Program-made: the position numbers and the translations under genes
Shown here: positions 37,101-49,807 of the stretch, piece by piece
Position numbering within the stretch: position 1 is the first letter of the stretch
Layout of the letters: each line of letters starts with the position of its first letter
The notes under the pieces: generated by a model
Told to the model about the DNA's origin: nothing
The model's input: only the letters and a program-made list of their open reading frames with translations
The model's database searches: none
Assembly (NCBI GenBank): GCA_905331475.1
Contig: CAJNYU010002165.1
Location: 1 to 64,000 of the forward strand
Source of the DNA: Rotaria socialis
Taxonomy: Eukaryota > Rotifera > Eurotatoria > Philodinida > Philodinidae
Length of the DNA: 64,000 bases
Direction of reading: 5' to 3'

Positions 37101-40100
37101 AAAGACAAAAGTGCTTTTAGTTATCCAAGTGTTTTTTTTAACGATGAATTTACATTTTTAGCTCCGTGCTTAAAACATGAAAGAGACTTTATCTTATTAA
37201 TTTTTTTCCAATATAAAAGATGAAATTAAACATGCGCAAAATTTACGGTAAATTAAACACGAAAAGAATTAAATAGTGAGTTCTAATTTGTAGTTTGTTT
37301 TGCAAGAAAGCACATGCTTGCTTTTTTAATAATGTATCCAGCCGTTCGTTGGAATTTTTCTTTCATAAAGTAGTGTATGCTGTGAGAGCATCATAACCTG
37401 TAGGACTAATGTTATTAACCACTAAGCTGGCAAAGAATAGCCAGCAGTGATGATTATTATTCGACGAATTGAATACATTTTTATCCGTTTTTTGTTAAAA
37501 GATTACTGTAAAAATGAACTAAAATAATCCATTTAAATTTCACACCTTATACATAACCCTTGATAAACTCGAGGATCAAATGACGCAAACACAGAATAGT
37601 GTTCAAAGAAAAATAAGCATTAGACGCGAGTCCTTTTTTGTCACTCAATGCACTGGAAAATCTGAGAAATTTTTAAGTGTAACTAATGAGAAAAATTCAT
37701 TAAGTGTTTTCTATTGATTTCGAGGATTTTGCTGTGCCTACCAACGTTATACATTAGCTCAATAAAAATTCTTAAAAAAGATATTCCGCTTCTATTTTTT
37801 CTTTGACAATTTATAAATACTTTCATTGTGTCCTCGTAGTGGATAACATGAAATATTTAGAAAACCGAATCATTCAACCAGAATGGAAACTTAAAGCTAG
37901 AGGACTATTTTCCGTGCGAGTGATCTACTTCATGAATAATTAGTAGTCATTTTATACTTGATCTTTTCTATTCCTTTTTTTAACTGATGTTGTTCATGTT
38001 TGTTTTTTTTTGGATTACATATTTTCTGCAATATGTAACGTGATTAGTTTTAGCCTTTACTAACTATGTCTCTAAACTATATTCGTCGGCCGTTCCTATA
38101 GAAGATGTTTTTTTTTCTCATTTCAGTAATTATATTTAATTTAAGCTATTACTCATTCTGATTTACATGATTCCTTTCTTCTCTCTTGTTTTTCTCGTTC
38201 GACAGAGTATTCACATCTGATCATAAAAAAATATCAGCACACATATTATCATAATTGAAAGTCTTTCATGAAACCTGTGATATAAAATGTATAATAATTG
38301 AGTTAATTGTTATTTTTCTTTTTCGAATCTATTTCCTGCCATATACAAGTTAATTATGGATTTATATTACTAGCTTACCTACCTTGTGATCATGTAAACA
38401 TCATCAGTAGAAATCTACATAATAAGTGATAATGAGAATGGACCTTTCTACGTGAACTAATGTACTGCATGATCTATTATTAGAAAATGACATTCTATAA
38501 ATTAATCAGTAAAAGAGCTAACCGGTTGAGCTTTCTGTCAATATAGTATATTTAGAAAACAATATCAGAACAATAACTTCAGAAATGTAGCTGGTAGTTT
38601 TCAATATCGTATGTTGTGTAGTATGGAAACAAAATGCGAATATTCATAAATTTTGTTTTACTAGGACTTTATTTAGTATCTTCGGGAGAAAGTTCATGAA
38701 AATCAGAGATAGAAAGAAACAAGCGACTAGATTCTCTTTGTGAATTTTATGTGAAAACACTTTCAAATTTTACATCTTTTTGTTAAAAAAAATCAAAATC
38801 TTATAAAAAAAAGCTCACTCTTATAACGACATAATAATATGGATGTTAAAAATGAATAATAGTTCCAAGGGTAATCTTCAACCAAGTAAAGCTTGTCGCA
38901 TATAAAATATAAAGAATGCTTCTGTAGTTTTATCTTTGGTGAACTATAGCTAAATAAAAGCGTGCAAAAAGTATGCCTCTGTTAGTGAAACACCCACTTT
39001 GTCTCACAAATATGCGTAAGAAACTTCTCATATTTAATAACGTAAAATTAAGAATTTTCTTATCGTCATATCTTTCCTTTCATTTATTAGAAAGAAAAAA
39101 TTGCAGAACGTGACATTTCTTTTTGCTTTTATTTCTAATAAATAATTATATTGCATGCGCACCTATAAAAGCGAGATTCCTGCGCTAAGTAGACGAAAGA
39201 AACTCAACGAAGACCTGCGGTACATAGATAATTACAAAACTGATGGTACTCTATATTTTCCGATATAACCATAATGTTGTAAGGTAAACTATTACATATA
39301 AAAGCAATGCACATGAAAGTCATGTATGTCTATATTTAAAATAAATAAGAGGTGTTTGTAATTTTCATCATAGACTATTTTGCACTCAATTCAGCAGAAA
39401 TAGAAAACTCACCTTGTATGATATTCTATGTTCGACTGTCAATTTTCACCACATTTTGAAGTTTTTCTAAATCTCGTCAATTTTAATATGTTTTAAGTAA
39501 ATCATGAAACCGTAACATTTACTATTATCATAAATTGTATACCATATTCTTAAAAATAATCAAATAAATAGTTTACACTTTAAAAATGATGTTTATTCTT
39601 ACAGACGATCTTAAGAATAGTTTTTAGCTGTTGCATTACTACTAAATAAATCCGATTGGCTAGCTATATGATCAATTCACTACATAAAAAAATTCGACAT
39701 TTTCCTGAATGACACCCATGATTCTCAAAAGAAACACTGAATATTAAGTCGAGCGTTTCTATCAATTGACGTCAATACGAATAAAATTAAGGTTCGAAAA
39801 AATGTAATAGTTCGCATATTTTTCATTTCACTTACAAAGACGAGATCCGATAATATTCAGAATGACTCTGAGATTATTTGCATTATACTATAAGTGTTGT
39901 ACATAGCATTGGAAAGCAATTTAGAACTAGATTACTAATAGTATAACTCGATTTATTTAATTAATTCTGGAATTCTATCTTTTTTTTACATACCAAAGTC
40001 TAGTATCTCTTAAGATATTCTTTAGTTTGCTTCCATCACAATTTTTCGTTAGATGTGCTCTTGAGGTATAAGCGTTTTAGTAGTAAGTGATAAAATTATT

Positions 40101-42108
40101 TCAATAACTTGAGCGAACAAAAGAAAAGTTGCTCCCAAAAGACTTGCCATAGAGAGAAGAATATAAATAATAATAAAAAAGAAAATGAATTGACACTGTA
40201 TAGTGCAGAATTGCTTGAAGTTGTACCCTTTGTTTCATTTTCCAATTATTGTGAATGATAATTGTATGTATTGTATTGACTTTGTTAGTCTCAATATAGA
40301 AATATAACTTATGATTAACTTGCATTGTTTCTGTCAGTGCACAGTTTAAAGCTAACAATCTGTGAATATCGCACGCTATGAGATCGTGCTCGAAAGTCGA
40401 AGTTTGTAAAAGACAATTAGGTATGATGAGAATCGATTTTAATTCACACACACACAAAATTATATTTGAACCGATGGACAAATAACAATTACGGTGAACA
40501 TCGTTTTTTTTTCTTAGTAAAAATAATACTCGATCGCCTGGCCTCATTCTGTCAATGTGAATGAGTTTATCTTGGTTGCTCCTTCAGAGAAAAACAAAAA
40601 GAACAATCTCATGAAAATAGAGACATATTCTAATTGTTCTGAAATAGAAACGAAAGATTGATTCAATTAGCGAATAAATCTATTCGAATAGTACGCTACT
40701 TCAACAACGAAAGACTATGAATTAAATACAAAGCCCTCCATAGCAGTATAAAGGGTTCAAAGAGTGTATACGTTTAAACCCAGAAAGCACTGATCTTAGT
40801 TTAGAATAAATTTATTCCATTATAGAGTCGATTCTTTGTGAACCAGATAGTTTCTTATGTTTTTATGAATGTATTCATTTCGGTTTTGTTCTACACAGGG
40901 CTATTCTGATTAAGAGAGGAATGTCGGAAGTGTACCAAACCTCAAAATTAAGCCGATTCAGTGAAGTCCTGCTTCCGTGAACGTATTTTACTGAGTCATG
41001 TTTTTGTTGCAAAGACGATACACTATCTAACAAGTTGATAAATGTGTATTTTCTGATTGACGAGAAATAATTGAGCAGGCGAATCTTTCGGGGCTTCTCT
41101 GCACGCATGCACGAAGTTGCTCAATGGCTGAACTTCCTATAATTTGTAATACCATATTTAAGACTAATCTCAGTAAATGATTTCATGTTTGAATTACTAC
41201 AAAAGTCATAATGAGACATAAAAACCTACAATATTAATGAAAGAAAATTTTCTTTCTTGCAATTCTCAGGACAATTAATGCGAATCAATAAAATAAGCAA
41301 TTCATTAATCATTCATACTGAAATAAATTTCAGTAGTGTCAAAATTGAAACTTGAATTCAGTTGAAAATTTCAACTTTTAACTTATGGCGATATATGTGT
41401 GAGTCACTATTCTTCAGAATGTTATTGGTTTAAAAGTTGAAAATTGAAAATTTCAATTAAATTCAAGTTTCAAGTTAGACATATATGATAAATTGGTGCA
41501 CAAATCAAGTTGTTATAACGATTCATTATTGCTAATTACATTCTTTAGAACTTAGATGTTATCAATCAATAAAAATTGTATCAATTAAAGAAATTCTCTT
41601 GTAGAATGTGTAATATTCACATATGAATACTTCTAATTTTAGTCTCTTTTCTTTTTCTCATATTTTATTCATTATTCAGCAATTCACGGAATGAAAAATA
41701 TTCCCGAGTGAAATATGGCTTAGTTGTGAATAAATTAAGAAATTGCTAGTCATTCAGTATACACCAGAAAACTTATTTTAGGTTGAATAAAATACTAAAA
41801 AAAACAGCCAGATGAACAATTTTATATTATTTTTTTCCATATGTCAATAAATACTTAAATAAAAACAGCATTGGAAATTTCTCATAACCATAGTTTCACT
41901 ATCGATTTCATTTCTTTTCAATTTGCTAATGCATAGCAAGAAAAATAATTTTTCTATTTTTTTTCTTTTTCCAATAGACTCATTTGAAACTTAAATGCTA
42001 AGTTAACGTCAACATTTCAATTTTGTTCAAACGATAGTCAGAAATTTGAAACAATACGTCAATAATATTAAATATCATACCGTAAATCTGGATTATATTT
42101 AACAAGCA
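34112..42108. other. 8-kb AT-rich region without a recognisable gene
   Basis: Open frames here are short, mostly hydrophobic and AT-driven. The longest, 148 codons on the minus strand (40101-40547), has no family features. A GC-richer spot with CACCTATAAAAGCG near 39160-39175 resembles a TATA element but has no gene after it. An inverted-repeat element lies at 41344-41476. Confidence 0.45.
41344..41476. repeat. Short inverted-repeat (fold-back) element
   Basis: The left arm (ATTGAAACTTGAATTCAGTT, continuing to about 41382) pairs with the right arm (about 41429-41476), which reads ACTTGAAACTTGAATTTAAT in reverse complement. The loop is about 46 bp. No target duplication was identified. Confidence 0.6.
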
Positions 42109-44730
42109 ATGAATCAAAATTCATTGAAATATTTCCTTCAAGAATCGTCAATGACGTCTGGTTTCTCTCAACTCTTAGATTCTTCTAATGAACGTAGATT
42201 ATATTCAAAAACTTTATTTGAAAATATACCCTTGGAAAGAAATGAGTATTGTATATCTACTACTAATCAACTAAATAATAATTCGACATGTAATGATATC
42301 CATCGTTTACAGCAACAATCAATAGAAGATATTTTTAAAACATTAATTGATGTTCTTGATGAATTCTTATTTTTCTTTTCATCATTTATTCAATGTAAAG
42401 AATATCACACAGAATTTCCATTGAAAAACATAACCGGTGCTATTGCGTTTATTGGTCAACTTCGTTTAACACTACTCCTGCAGATGAATAATCGTCAAGG
42501 ACATACAACCAATTCCTTTCTATTGAATTTTTCAGATATCTCTCCAATTCTTCATGACCTTGTGTCTTTCATTCATAATCTAAATCAAGAACAACAACAA
42601 CAACAAAATAAAACTATTATGGAACATTCACAGACAGTTATGTTAAAACAATTCTCAGATCGTTTAGAGAAAATCATCAAATCTTACGCATACTATGCAA
42701 GTATGAGTAACAATAGTTATGTAGGTTAGCAAAGTTTTAACATCGAAAATTTCATTTCAAAATATTACTTTAAAATGTTTTCAGAGTTTATCAACACCAC
42801 TATCGAACATATATCCTTGTATGAATTCTTCGGACGCTGTTAACAATTCGATATATTTAAATGAAAACTTCTTAACATGTAATGTGTCTAACATGTGTAT
42901 ACCATGGTCAATTTTCGAACCGATGAAAAGTTCAATCGAAGAAGATAATAGTTTAGGAGTGATGCATGAAATAAAAGATGAAAATATTCGTCAAAATTTT
43001 AGTAATGATATTGATGAAAGTAAATGGTTCAATAGAAAAAAACGAACACTTCATAGACTATCACAAGAGCAATACCAACCAAGTAATTTTTTAAATGCTC
43101 AAGTAAAATTAGATAATAATCGACAGAGAATGAAGAACTCTCCTAATAATCAAATGACAATAGAACAGCAAATATCAGCTAGTTCACCTGGAGTAAATCT
43201 TACAGCTACTAGAAAGCAAGGTAATTTAATTTATTTGCGAATGTATTTGAATAAAAAAAAAACATTATATTATTATCTATGGCATTCAATACAGATTTCA
43301 ACGAGAAAAGTGATAACATATCAACAAAATCTCGAATATTTCAAAATAAAAACACTCCACATAGACTTGATCGCAGCCGTACTATATCGCGACAACAATC
43401 TATTGATAATTCACAACGATCATCACCCTTTTTGAGCGATGGTTCAAATATTTATAACTCGACCAGACTTGATTCTATACACAGTAACTATATTTTATCA
43501 ATAATGATCTCTAATATTATACAAAAATCTCTGTTGATAGATCAACTAGTAACATCGAACACTCGTGAATACATGACACATCGTGGGATATCTCCTCATG
43601 CAGAAGAATTAGCTTTAGCATCACTACCAGATCTTCATGAATCACAGCATACACCTTCTCTACCGCTATCATTTGAAAGTCATGGATATCGAAGTCCATC
43701 GAGAAGAATGTCACGTGAAAATATTCAAAATTTACCACCGTTATCCAACAAATCAATACATACTCGACAATCAAATAACGGTCTATCGATGAATGATGTT
43801 ATAGGCAACAATAGTATATTAAATACTATTAAAAGAAATGATGATCAGCGCAGTCTAAGAAAATATATGAGCCAAACTCCGATATCATATAGAAAACATG
43901 TAAGTAAACTTTAAAATTTTTAAACACAATACGTCAATACGGGAACAATACTTATCATATTTAATGAAATATTCTATTAGTATAAGATACTGATTTATAT
44001 TTATTCTGCTTGATCTGCTGAATCCAATAGCATAGATTTCTTAAAATGTATATAATTATTTTTCAATAGATTGACTCGATCGATTCTTCAATATCCGTGA
44101 CATCCGCTAAAAATGTTAAAAATAGCCCGATTATACTACATAAAAATCGAGAACAACATCTAACATCACTTTTACCGATGAAATCAAAACAACGTAGTCG
44201 TAGTACAAATCTTAAAATAAAAGTCATAAGTCCTATTTCCAATCAACAATTTCCAATCAATAAAACAATGCTTAATACCGACGTTGATAATTATTCCAAC
44301 TATCAAACTTCTCCTTCGATAGAGCGTCCACATGAAATGATACAAGGAGGTAAATTGATAAAATAAAATAATTTGATACATTTTTTTAAAATTACATTCG
44401 ATTCGTGTAGATAATATTTCTCTGTTTGATGGAGTTGAACGACAAGACAATGATGGCAGAGAAAATGAAATGAGTAATACATCACGTAGTAATACAAAAT
44501 ACATGTCCACTATTAGTAACGATTTAACATCAGTTCTAAAAACTAAAAAGCAAAATAGTTGTAACCATTTATTTCCATCTATGGCAAGAAAAAAGCCAAA
44601 GTTTTGTAGTTCACAACAATCGAATCCATCATCACAACCAAGCAATCGAGGATATTTCAATAGATTTTTGTATTGCTTTCGGCGAACGATTTCGAGGCGA
44701 GCCAATCGATCCGAACATCAAAAGCAATAA
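42109..44730 (+). CDS. Five-exon gene of unknown function, low-complexity Ser/Asn/Gln-rich protein
   Basis: Exons 42109-42720, 42785-43220, 43295-43899, 44070-44349 and 44411-44730 join in phase to 750 residues. The N-terminal ~200 residues include a predicted helical hydrophobic stretch (DEFLFFFSSFI) and a more ordered region around TGAIAFIGQLRLTLLLQMN, then a Q run. The rest is Ser/Asn/Gln-rich, probably disordered, with repeated Arg-Ser patches, and the C-terminus is strongly basic (CFRRTISRRANR). A 57-bp stretch in exon 3 (43484-43540) has GTAACT..GATAG ends, preserves frame and codes an atypical hydrophobic insert, so it may be an intron, which would leave 731 residues. I do not recognise the family. 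The coherent phases argue that it is a real gene. Confidence 0.65.
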
Positions 44731-45224
44731 TCATTTGGCTGTTTAGCAGAAAGTCATTGCTTAAAAAAATAAAAATATCATTATAGTTGCAAGTATTTTG
44801 TTTTGAATATCAATTAAATTCAACAAAGGTCAAACAAATTTTGATGAACAATAAAAAGTAATAATTAATCTTTGTATTATAAATTGTTCGATATGAAGTA
44901 TTGACTAAAGCTCATCTTTCAAAATAGATAACTGAACCTTTTAATTAAGATCTACCAATAGATATATATCTTTTCTAATTGTTTTATTGATGATAAGAGA
45001 TTTTCATGTATTAATCATATCGCTTTTAGCTCAGGAGTATTTGCATTATTTAAATTTCAATAAGCTATCGATATCATGAAAAAATTTCACTCTAATGACT
45101 GTTTTATTCTGTTCAATATTTTAAGTTTTTTCGATAATTGCGAGTAGAACATTCTATTTCCTCTCAGGAAACGTATATTTTTTTATCAAAAATTTATCAT
45201 CAAATAGAAATAATTAATACCCAT
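44731..45224. other. Intergenic, nothing recognised
   Basis: AT-rich sequence including the 3' UTR of the preceding gene (AATAAA-like signals near 44768 and 44850). Confidence 0.4.
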
Positions 45225-45515
45225 GTAAACATGAAACGCAAAAGTGACTCGTTGAAATGCGGAAAACGGTTTTATGACGCGGTCGAACGCGCTTTCAGTA
45301 TGAAACTCGTTGAGACGTAATTAGAAAATGTTTGAAACGCATCTAAATGCAATTTTTGAATACAACGCGTTAAATGTAATTTGAAAACAATATTAACCGC
45401 GCCTCATCGCGTTTCTTATTGAAATTGCGTTTATACGCAGTTAATAAAGTTCAACTGAACGCGTTCTAACGGAGTGCTATATGAAACGCGTTTGAACGCG
45501 CTTTTGTTAAAAGTC
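45225..45515. repeat. Degenerate ~31-bp tandem repeat with ACGCGTT core
   Basis: Variants of TGAAACGCGTTnnAACGC recur about ten times, for example near 45331, 45362, 45419, 45450 and 45481, mostly spaced by 29-31 bp. The CG-rich core stands out in this AT-rich DNA. The units are heavily diverged, which suggests an old minisatellite. Confidence 0.6.
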
Positions 45516-45731
45516 GCCTTGACATGCAACTAACGATGTCATATTCTTTATATAATAATTTTAACGACATTTATTTCTGGGTTAATGTGCGTCATGAATA
45601 TTTTTCATCTGAATATTTATCATATATTATTTTCTTAAATTTAGATAAAGGCAAAATAATGCAAGGATTTATCGCTTGCAGGGACTCTAACAAAACAAAA
45701 TTTCTGCACCAATTTAACTTGATCTATTCAC

Positions 45732-46143
45732 TAGTGGCGTAATCAGGGGGTGGCCAGATGGGGCTCAGCCCCCTCTACGAAATTTTCTATCTGAAATTTC
45801 AACAACCTAGATTGTTGCCATCTAAAAGATGAAGTGTTGTTTATTTTGCTTCTCTCTAAAAGAATAAAGGAAGAGAGAGAGCATTAGCGTTTGCTGTTTA
45901 AATCTAAACATGTTCAAATTCAAAATTGTATTAAATAGACATACAATACAATAATTAGTGTAACACAGAAAAGGCGATATTTTTCATAACATACGTGTTT
46001 AATTGAATTATAGCTAATAAAAAGAAACGTTTTCAGATATTGGCTTCGTGCATTGTTGCAGTTGAATTAAAATTGCCTTCTTCTACTTTCCAAGGGCTAG
46101 GGGGCTGAGCCCCCTCTACGAAAATTTGCTGGTTACGCCACTA
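45732..46143. mobile_element. hAT-like MITE with 8-bp target duplication
   Basis: The ends are TAGTGGCGTAATCAG and, in reverse complement on the right, TAGTGGCGTAACCAG. Exact 8-bp repeats CTATTCAC flank it (45724-45731 and 46144-46151). The sub-terminal unit GGGGCT(C/G)AGCCCCCTCTACGA occurs near both ends in the same orientation and is itself palindromic. The 412-bp element has no coding capacity. Ends and duplication length are characteristic of the hAT superfamily. Confidence 0.85.
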
Positions 46144-46370
46144 CTATTCACTTATATGTTATGTCACATCTAATCTATACATTTCCTCTCCGTTCATTTA
46201 AATAAAAGCACTTTTGCATATTGATATTTTACACTGCTTGTATGTTCGTGAGAGAGCTTTGTAAGAGTATCAGACGTAGATTTGGTTACGTTTGACAATA
46301 ATGTGACAGGAAACATCTATCAAGTTTCTGTTCTATTCTATTTGTATATTATTTGGTATTTGTAGCTTTT

Positions 46371-46611
46371 ACCCAGATCGAACAGTCCGGCCTAAAAACG
46401 ACCGGTTCCGCTTAGTTCCGTTGATTTTGTGAAAGTAGTATTCCGATTGGAAAATTTTCGGATTTTTCCGGTGACTTCCGATCAATTCGTGGTGGAAAGC
46501 GCCGGAACACTGCTTCCATGTTCCAGCGTTTTCCTGCAGGATATGATGACTTTCCTGCATATTTTCTGGAGTATACTACGGGATCCGGTGACTGGAATGT
46601 TCGAACTGGGT
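46371..46611. mobile_element. Small inverted-repeat element of contrasting composition
   Basis: The left end ACCCAGATCGAACAGTCCGG matches the right end read backwards (ACCCAGTTCGAACATTCC). The interior is much GC-richer than its surroundings and carries repeated TTCCG words. Open frames of 62-67 codons exist on both strands but look like by-products of the composition. No target duplication was found. Confidence 0.55.
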
Positions 46612-47388
46612 GCATACTAAGTTCTGATGGTTTTCAAATTGAAAGATTGAATCATATTAATGAAACTTATTTAAGGTTGCTAATATGACGATTAGATTTT
46701 GGGAAAATAAATATTAGATTTTTCTTAGCTGAACTTTTCTATCAAAGTTCTTTATCTTTTTATGTATTCTTTTGGCGACTTCAAATGATCACTATTAAAT
46801 AGTTTCATGAATAAGTCTAGGTCCTTTTTTCAATTGATATAGTCATTATTGAAAGTTCTCATTTCAGTTACATTGATAGTTATATTAAGAAAAACCAACG
46901 AGAGTATATTTAATAAAATAAAGTAAGCTGATATTAAACGTGGAACTCTGATCTGATAGTGCCGCTGGTGATTTTATATAAAAAACATTGTTGCACAGCC
47001 TCTCTTAAATGGAAAAGGTTGTCAAATGAAGTTTTTGAAATTAAAAAAAATATTGAATAAAAGTTAGTTTTGTGAAAATATGTTTTCTAGCAAATATGTA
47101 TATTGATAATTATTAATTTCGTAAAAAAAATATTTTCTCTACGTTTCTATGATAGAAATTCTATCATTACTATATTTGTAAATTTTATATGAATTCATAA
47201 TCCTCATAGACTTTGCATGCCATCCGACAACGATTGTGGTCATATATGTTGTTTGCGTGCTAACGCCACTTGGCGTGATAAAAGAAAACTGAATTTGATA
47301 TCAACCAGTTGTTGTGGTACCAAACATTGAATATTGTGCTTGTCCGCATGAGTAATTAGCAATAGCACCAGAATCACTTGTATTTACT

Positions 47389-48103
47389 GGTGTGCCATAG
47401 AAAGGTCGAAAGGAAAAATGTCGAAAGGAAAAATGTCGAAAGGGAAAAATTTCGAAAAGAAAATGGTCGAAAGGAAAAATATCGAAAGGGAATAATGTCG
47501 AAAAAAAATTTTAGAACGGGGAAAAATGGCGAAAAAAATATAAAAATATAAAAACGTCGAACAATACATTTTACCACAAAAAAATGTCAAAATTCGAAAT
47601 AAACGAAATAGCGATGTCTACAGTAAATGATGATTCCAAACGCGAATAATTCATGTTTTCTTTTCCCATAATTCTACTAGTCTAGATTTTGCACCTCTTG
47701 TAACAGTGATGATTAACATACTTCATATAAATTAAATAAACAACCCCTACATAAGAGTAAATAAATAACTAAAATTCTACCATTATATGGCTACAGCTGT
47801 CGCATCTTCAGAAGATGAAACTCAATCAAAGTCACCAACGATTTCATTTATTAATTCACAAAAAGGAAAACAATTGCTAATAGTAAATGAATATATTTCG
47901 ATTATCATATGTTAGTATTAACGTACACAATGAAACATACTTCTCTCAAGTCAGAATTCGAAAACACTCTTTTCGATCATTTTCCACAACCATATATATT
48001 TTTTTCGACATTTTTCTCCATCGATTTTTCGATGTTTTTCCTTTCGACATTTTTCCCCATCGATTTTTCGACGTTTTTCCTTTCGACCTTTGGACGGCCA
48101 ACC
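47389..48103. mobile_element. Non-autonomous element with inverted GTCGAAAGGAAAAA arrays and a FLYWCH fragment
   Basis: TATTTACT flanks the element on both sides (47381-47388, 48104-48111). The ends start GGTGTGCC and, in reverse complement, GGTTGGCC, and both continue into AAAGGTCGAAAGGAAAAA. Left and right arms consist of ~15-bp tandem units in opposite orientation (47401-47560 and 47999-48091). In the middle is a short open frame (47787-47915). The 8-bp duplication fits hAT or Merlin type movement. Confidence 0.8.
47787..47915 (+). pseudogene. Truncated FLYWCH zinc-finger-like coding fragment inside the element
   Basis: 42 codons from an ATG. The part KSPTISFINSQKGKQLLIV matches the first strands of FLYWCH domains (F-x-x-S-x-K-G-x-x-x-L). 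The later zinc-binding residues of the domain are missing and the frame stops soon after. FLYWCH domains occur in DNA-binding proteins and in MULE-type transposase relatives. Here it is probably a captured or residual piece, not a functional gene. Confidence 0.45.
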
Positions 48104-48547
48104 TATTTACTGATCCCAAAATAGTACCAACAACTTGTCATGGTTGATCATCGGAATCTAATTTTTGTATAACATTACCCGATACATCATAAGACTTGAG
48201 TACTGGTTGAGTATCACATCTACTTTGTGAACGGCACTTTGCTGAAGGAATTACTAATACCAGTGTACTTATGACACCTAATGTTACTGTTGTTTGATTT
48301 CCTGGTTCTTGAACACTTGCACTTGATGGTCTTGTACCATTGCAAAGTGAATTATTTGCCCAATCATCTTGTAGTTGACCTGATTGATAACGATTAATTA
48401 TATTAGCATTAATGTGCTTGCAATCAATTGATTCGGCTCATTGTTACTAGCCGACAAGTTCATTGGTGGATCATCACGGATTTCAACTCGTAATGAAATT
48501 TTTAATAGTAATACTTGGTGTCTGACTAGGCATCGGTGTAAATAATG

Positions 48548-48708
48548 CAGTGGTGGCTCCAGAAAATCTGTTATGGGGTGGCGCTCCTGGCCAAAAAACG
48601 GTTTTTCAAGTCTAGTTGAAGCAGAACGAATATTTTCTGTTTCATTTCTGCTGGGGNNCCCCCCGCCCCCGCGAGCGCCGGAGAGCCTAACTGGTAGATC
48701 CGCCACTG
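48548..48708. mobile_element. 161-bp hAT-like MITE inserted in a pseudogene exon
   Basis: The ends are CAGTGGTGGCTCC and, in reverse complement on the right, CAGTGGCGGATCTAC. AAATAATG is duplicated exactly on both sides (48540-48547, 48709-48716). It interrupts the minus-strand exon after ASRALF; leaving out the element and one repeat copy gives a contiguous reading frame. A two-base N gap sits in its centre at a G-run/C-run junction (48657-48658). Confidence 0.85.
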
Positions 48709-49807
48709 AAATAATGCACGGCTTGCATCATAATATTGATAGAGAGGAATCAAATAACCATTGACGTAAACACGGATTTGATAAACACTTTCAGGTAAAG
48801 CTGGCGCATAACAAGTTAATTGTGTATTGGTCGTTTTATCATTATGCATTTCACAATCGTAGACCGAATAGCCATCAACTAATTTGACAATATTTGAATT
48901 CGTTACTGATGGTACTGAATTGAAACCATTTTGTGCAAAGCGGCTACCGTATATCCATATCATGGTACTACCTTATGTACTACCACCATTTTGTGTGCAA
49001 TAACCACCATTGCGAACAGTTGAATAGAAAACGGCTACATCATTAGGTACTAAAGTAAAAATACGACATTTATATTATATAGCCATATCCTATATTATCT
49101 CTATATTTTTCAACTTACCAGTACAAAATGACTATGCAGTTGCAGTATTATTTGTACGAACTGAGATAGCGCATTGTGGTCGGTAATCGGGGTTACTTGG
49201 ACCAAGGATAGTACAAGTCTTGTAAGTGGCTTAAAATAAAGAAATAATTATATCAATTGAGTTGAATCAATCAATCAATATGAAAGAGGTAGGTGAAGGA
49301 TGTGGGAGATTTTTATGAATTTTTAGTAGAATGAATAACTATTTGAGGGGCCGTACTATATTCTACGTAAAAGTTGAAAGAGTGGCATTTCTTCAAAAAC
49401 TAGATTTATAATTTTAAAGCTTTACATTATTAAGCCACATAGATTGTTTCGTACAAAAATCTATTTTCGTCTTTTCAATATTTCGAATTACTTTGCGAAA
49501 GAACTGAACTATATACAACGCTCTTTATAATATAGTATTTCTCCTAGATGAAATTGAAGAGTATTTCTAGACAATCTATCGTAGCTAAATAATTCAAGTT
49601 AAAATATGTGTAATTTACGCCAAAGAGAGGTTTATAAAAATAAAGATTTTATTTCGTGAGTAAACTTGAAATTCTTATTTTCTACTGATCCAATTAGAAG
49701 CGCATTGATTTTCGTAACCTACCCCATTATAACTGAATGGAAATACGCACGGTGAACCACTTGTTGTGCTCGCTATTCATGAAAATAAAATTATATAGAA
49801 TACTATA

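Noticed and set aside
39160-39200. CACCTATAAAAGCG as a promoter TATA box
   Set aside because: No gene or plausible transcript follows on either strand, so it is left as a chance match.
40101-40547. 148-codon open frame on the minus strand
   Set aside because: No domain, no splice support, composition follows the AT-rich background and it includes a CA microsatellite.
46369-46620. Overlapping 62-67-codon frames on both strands
   Set aside because: They fall within a small inverted-repeat element and reflect its low stop-codon content.
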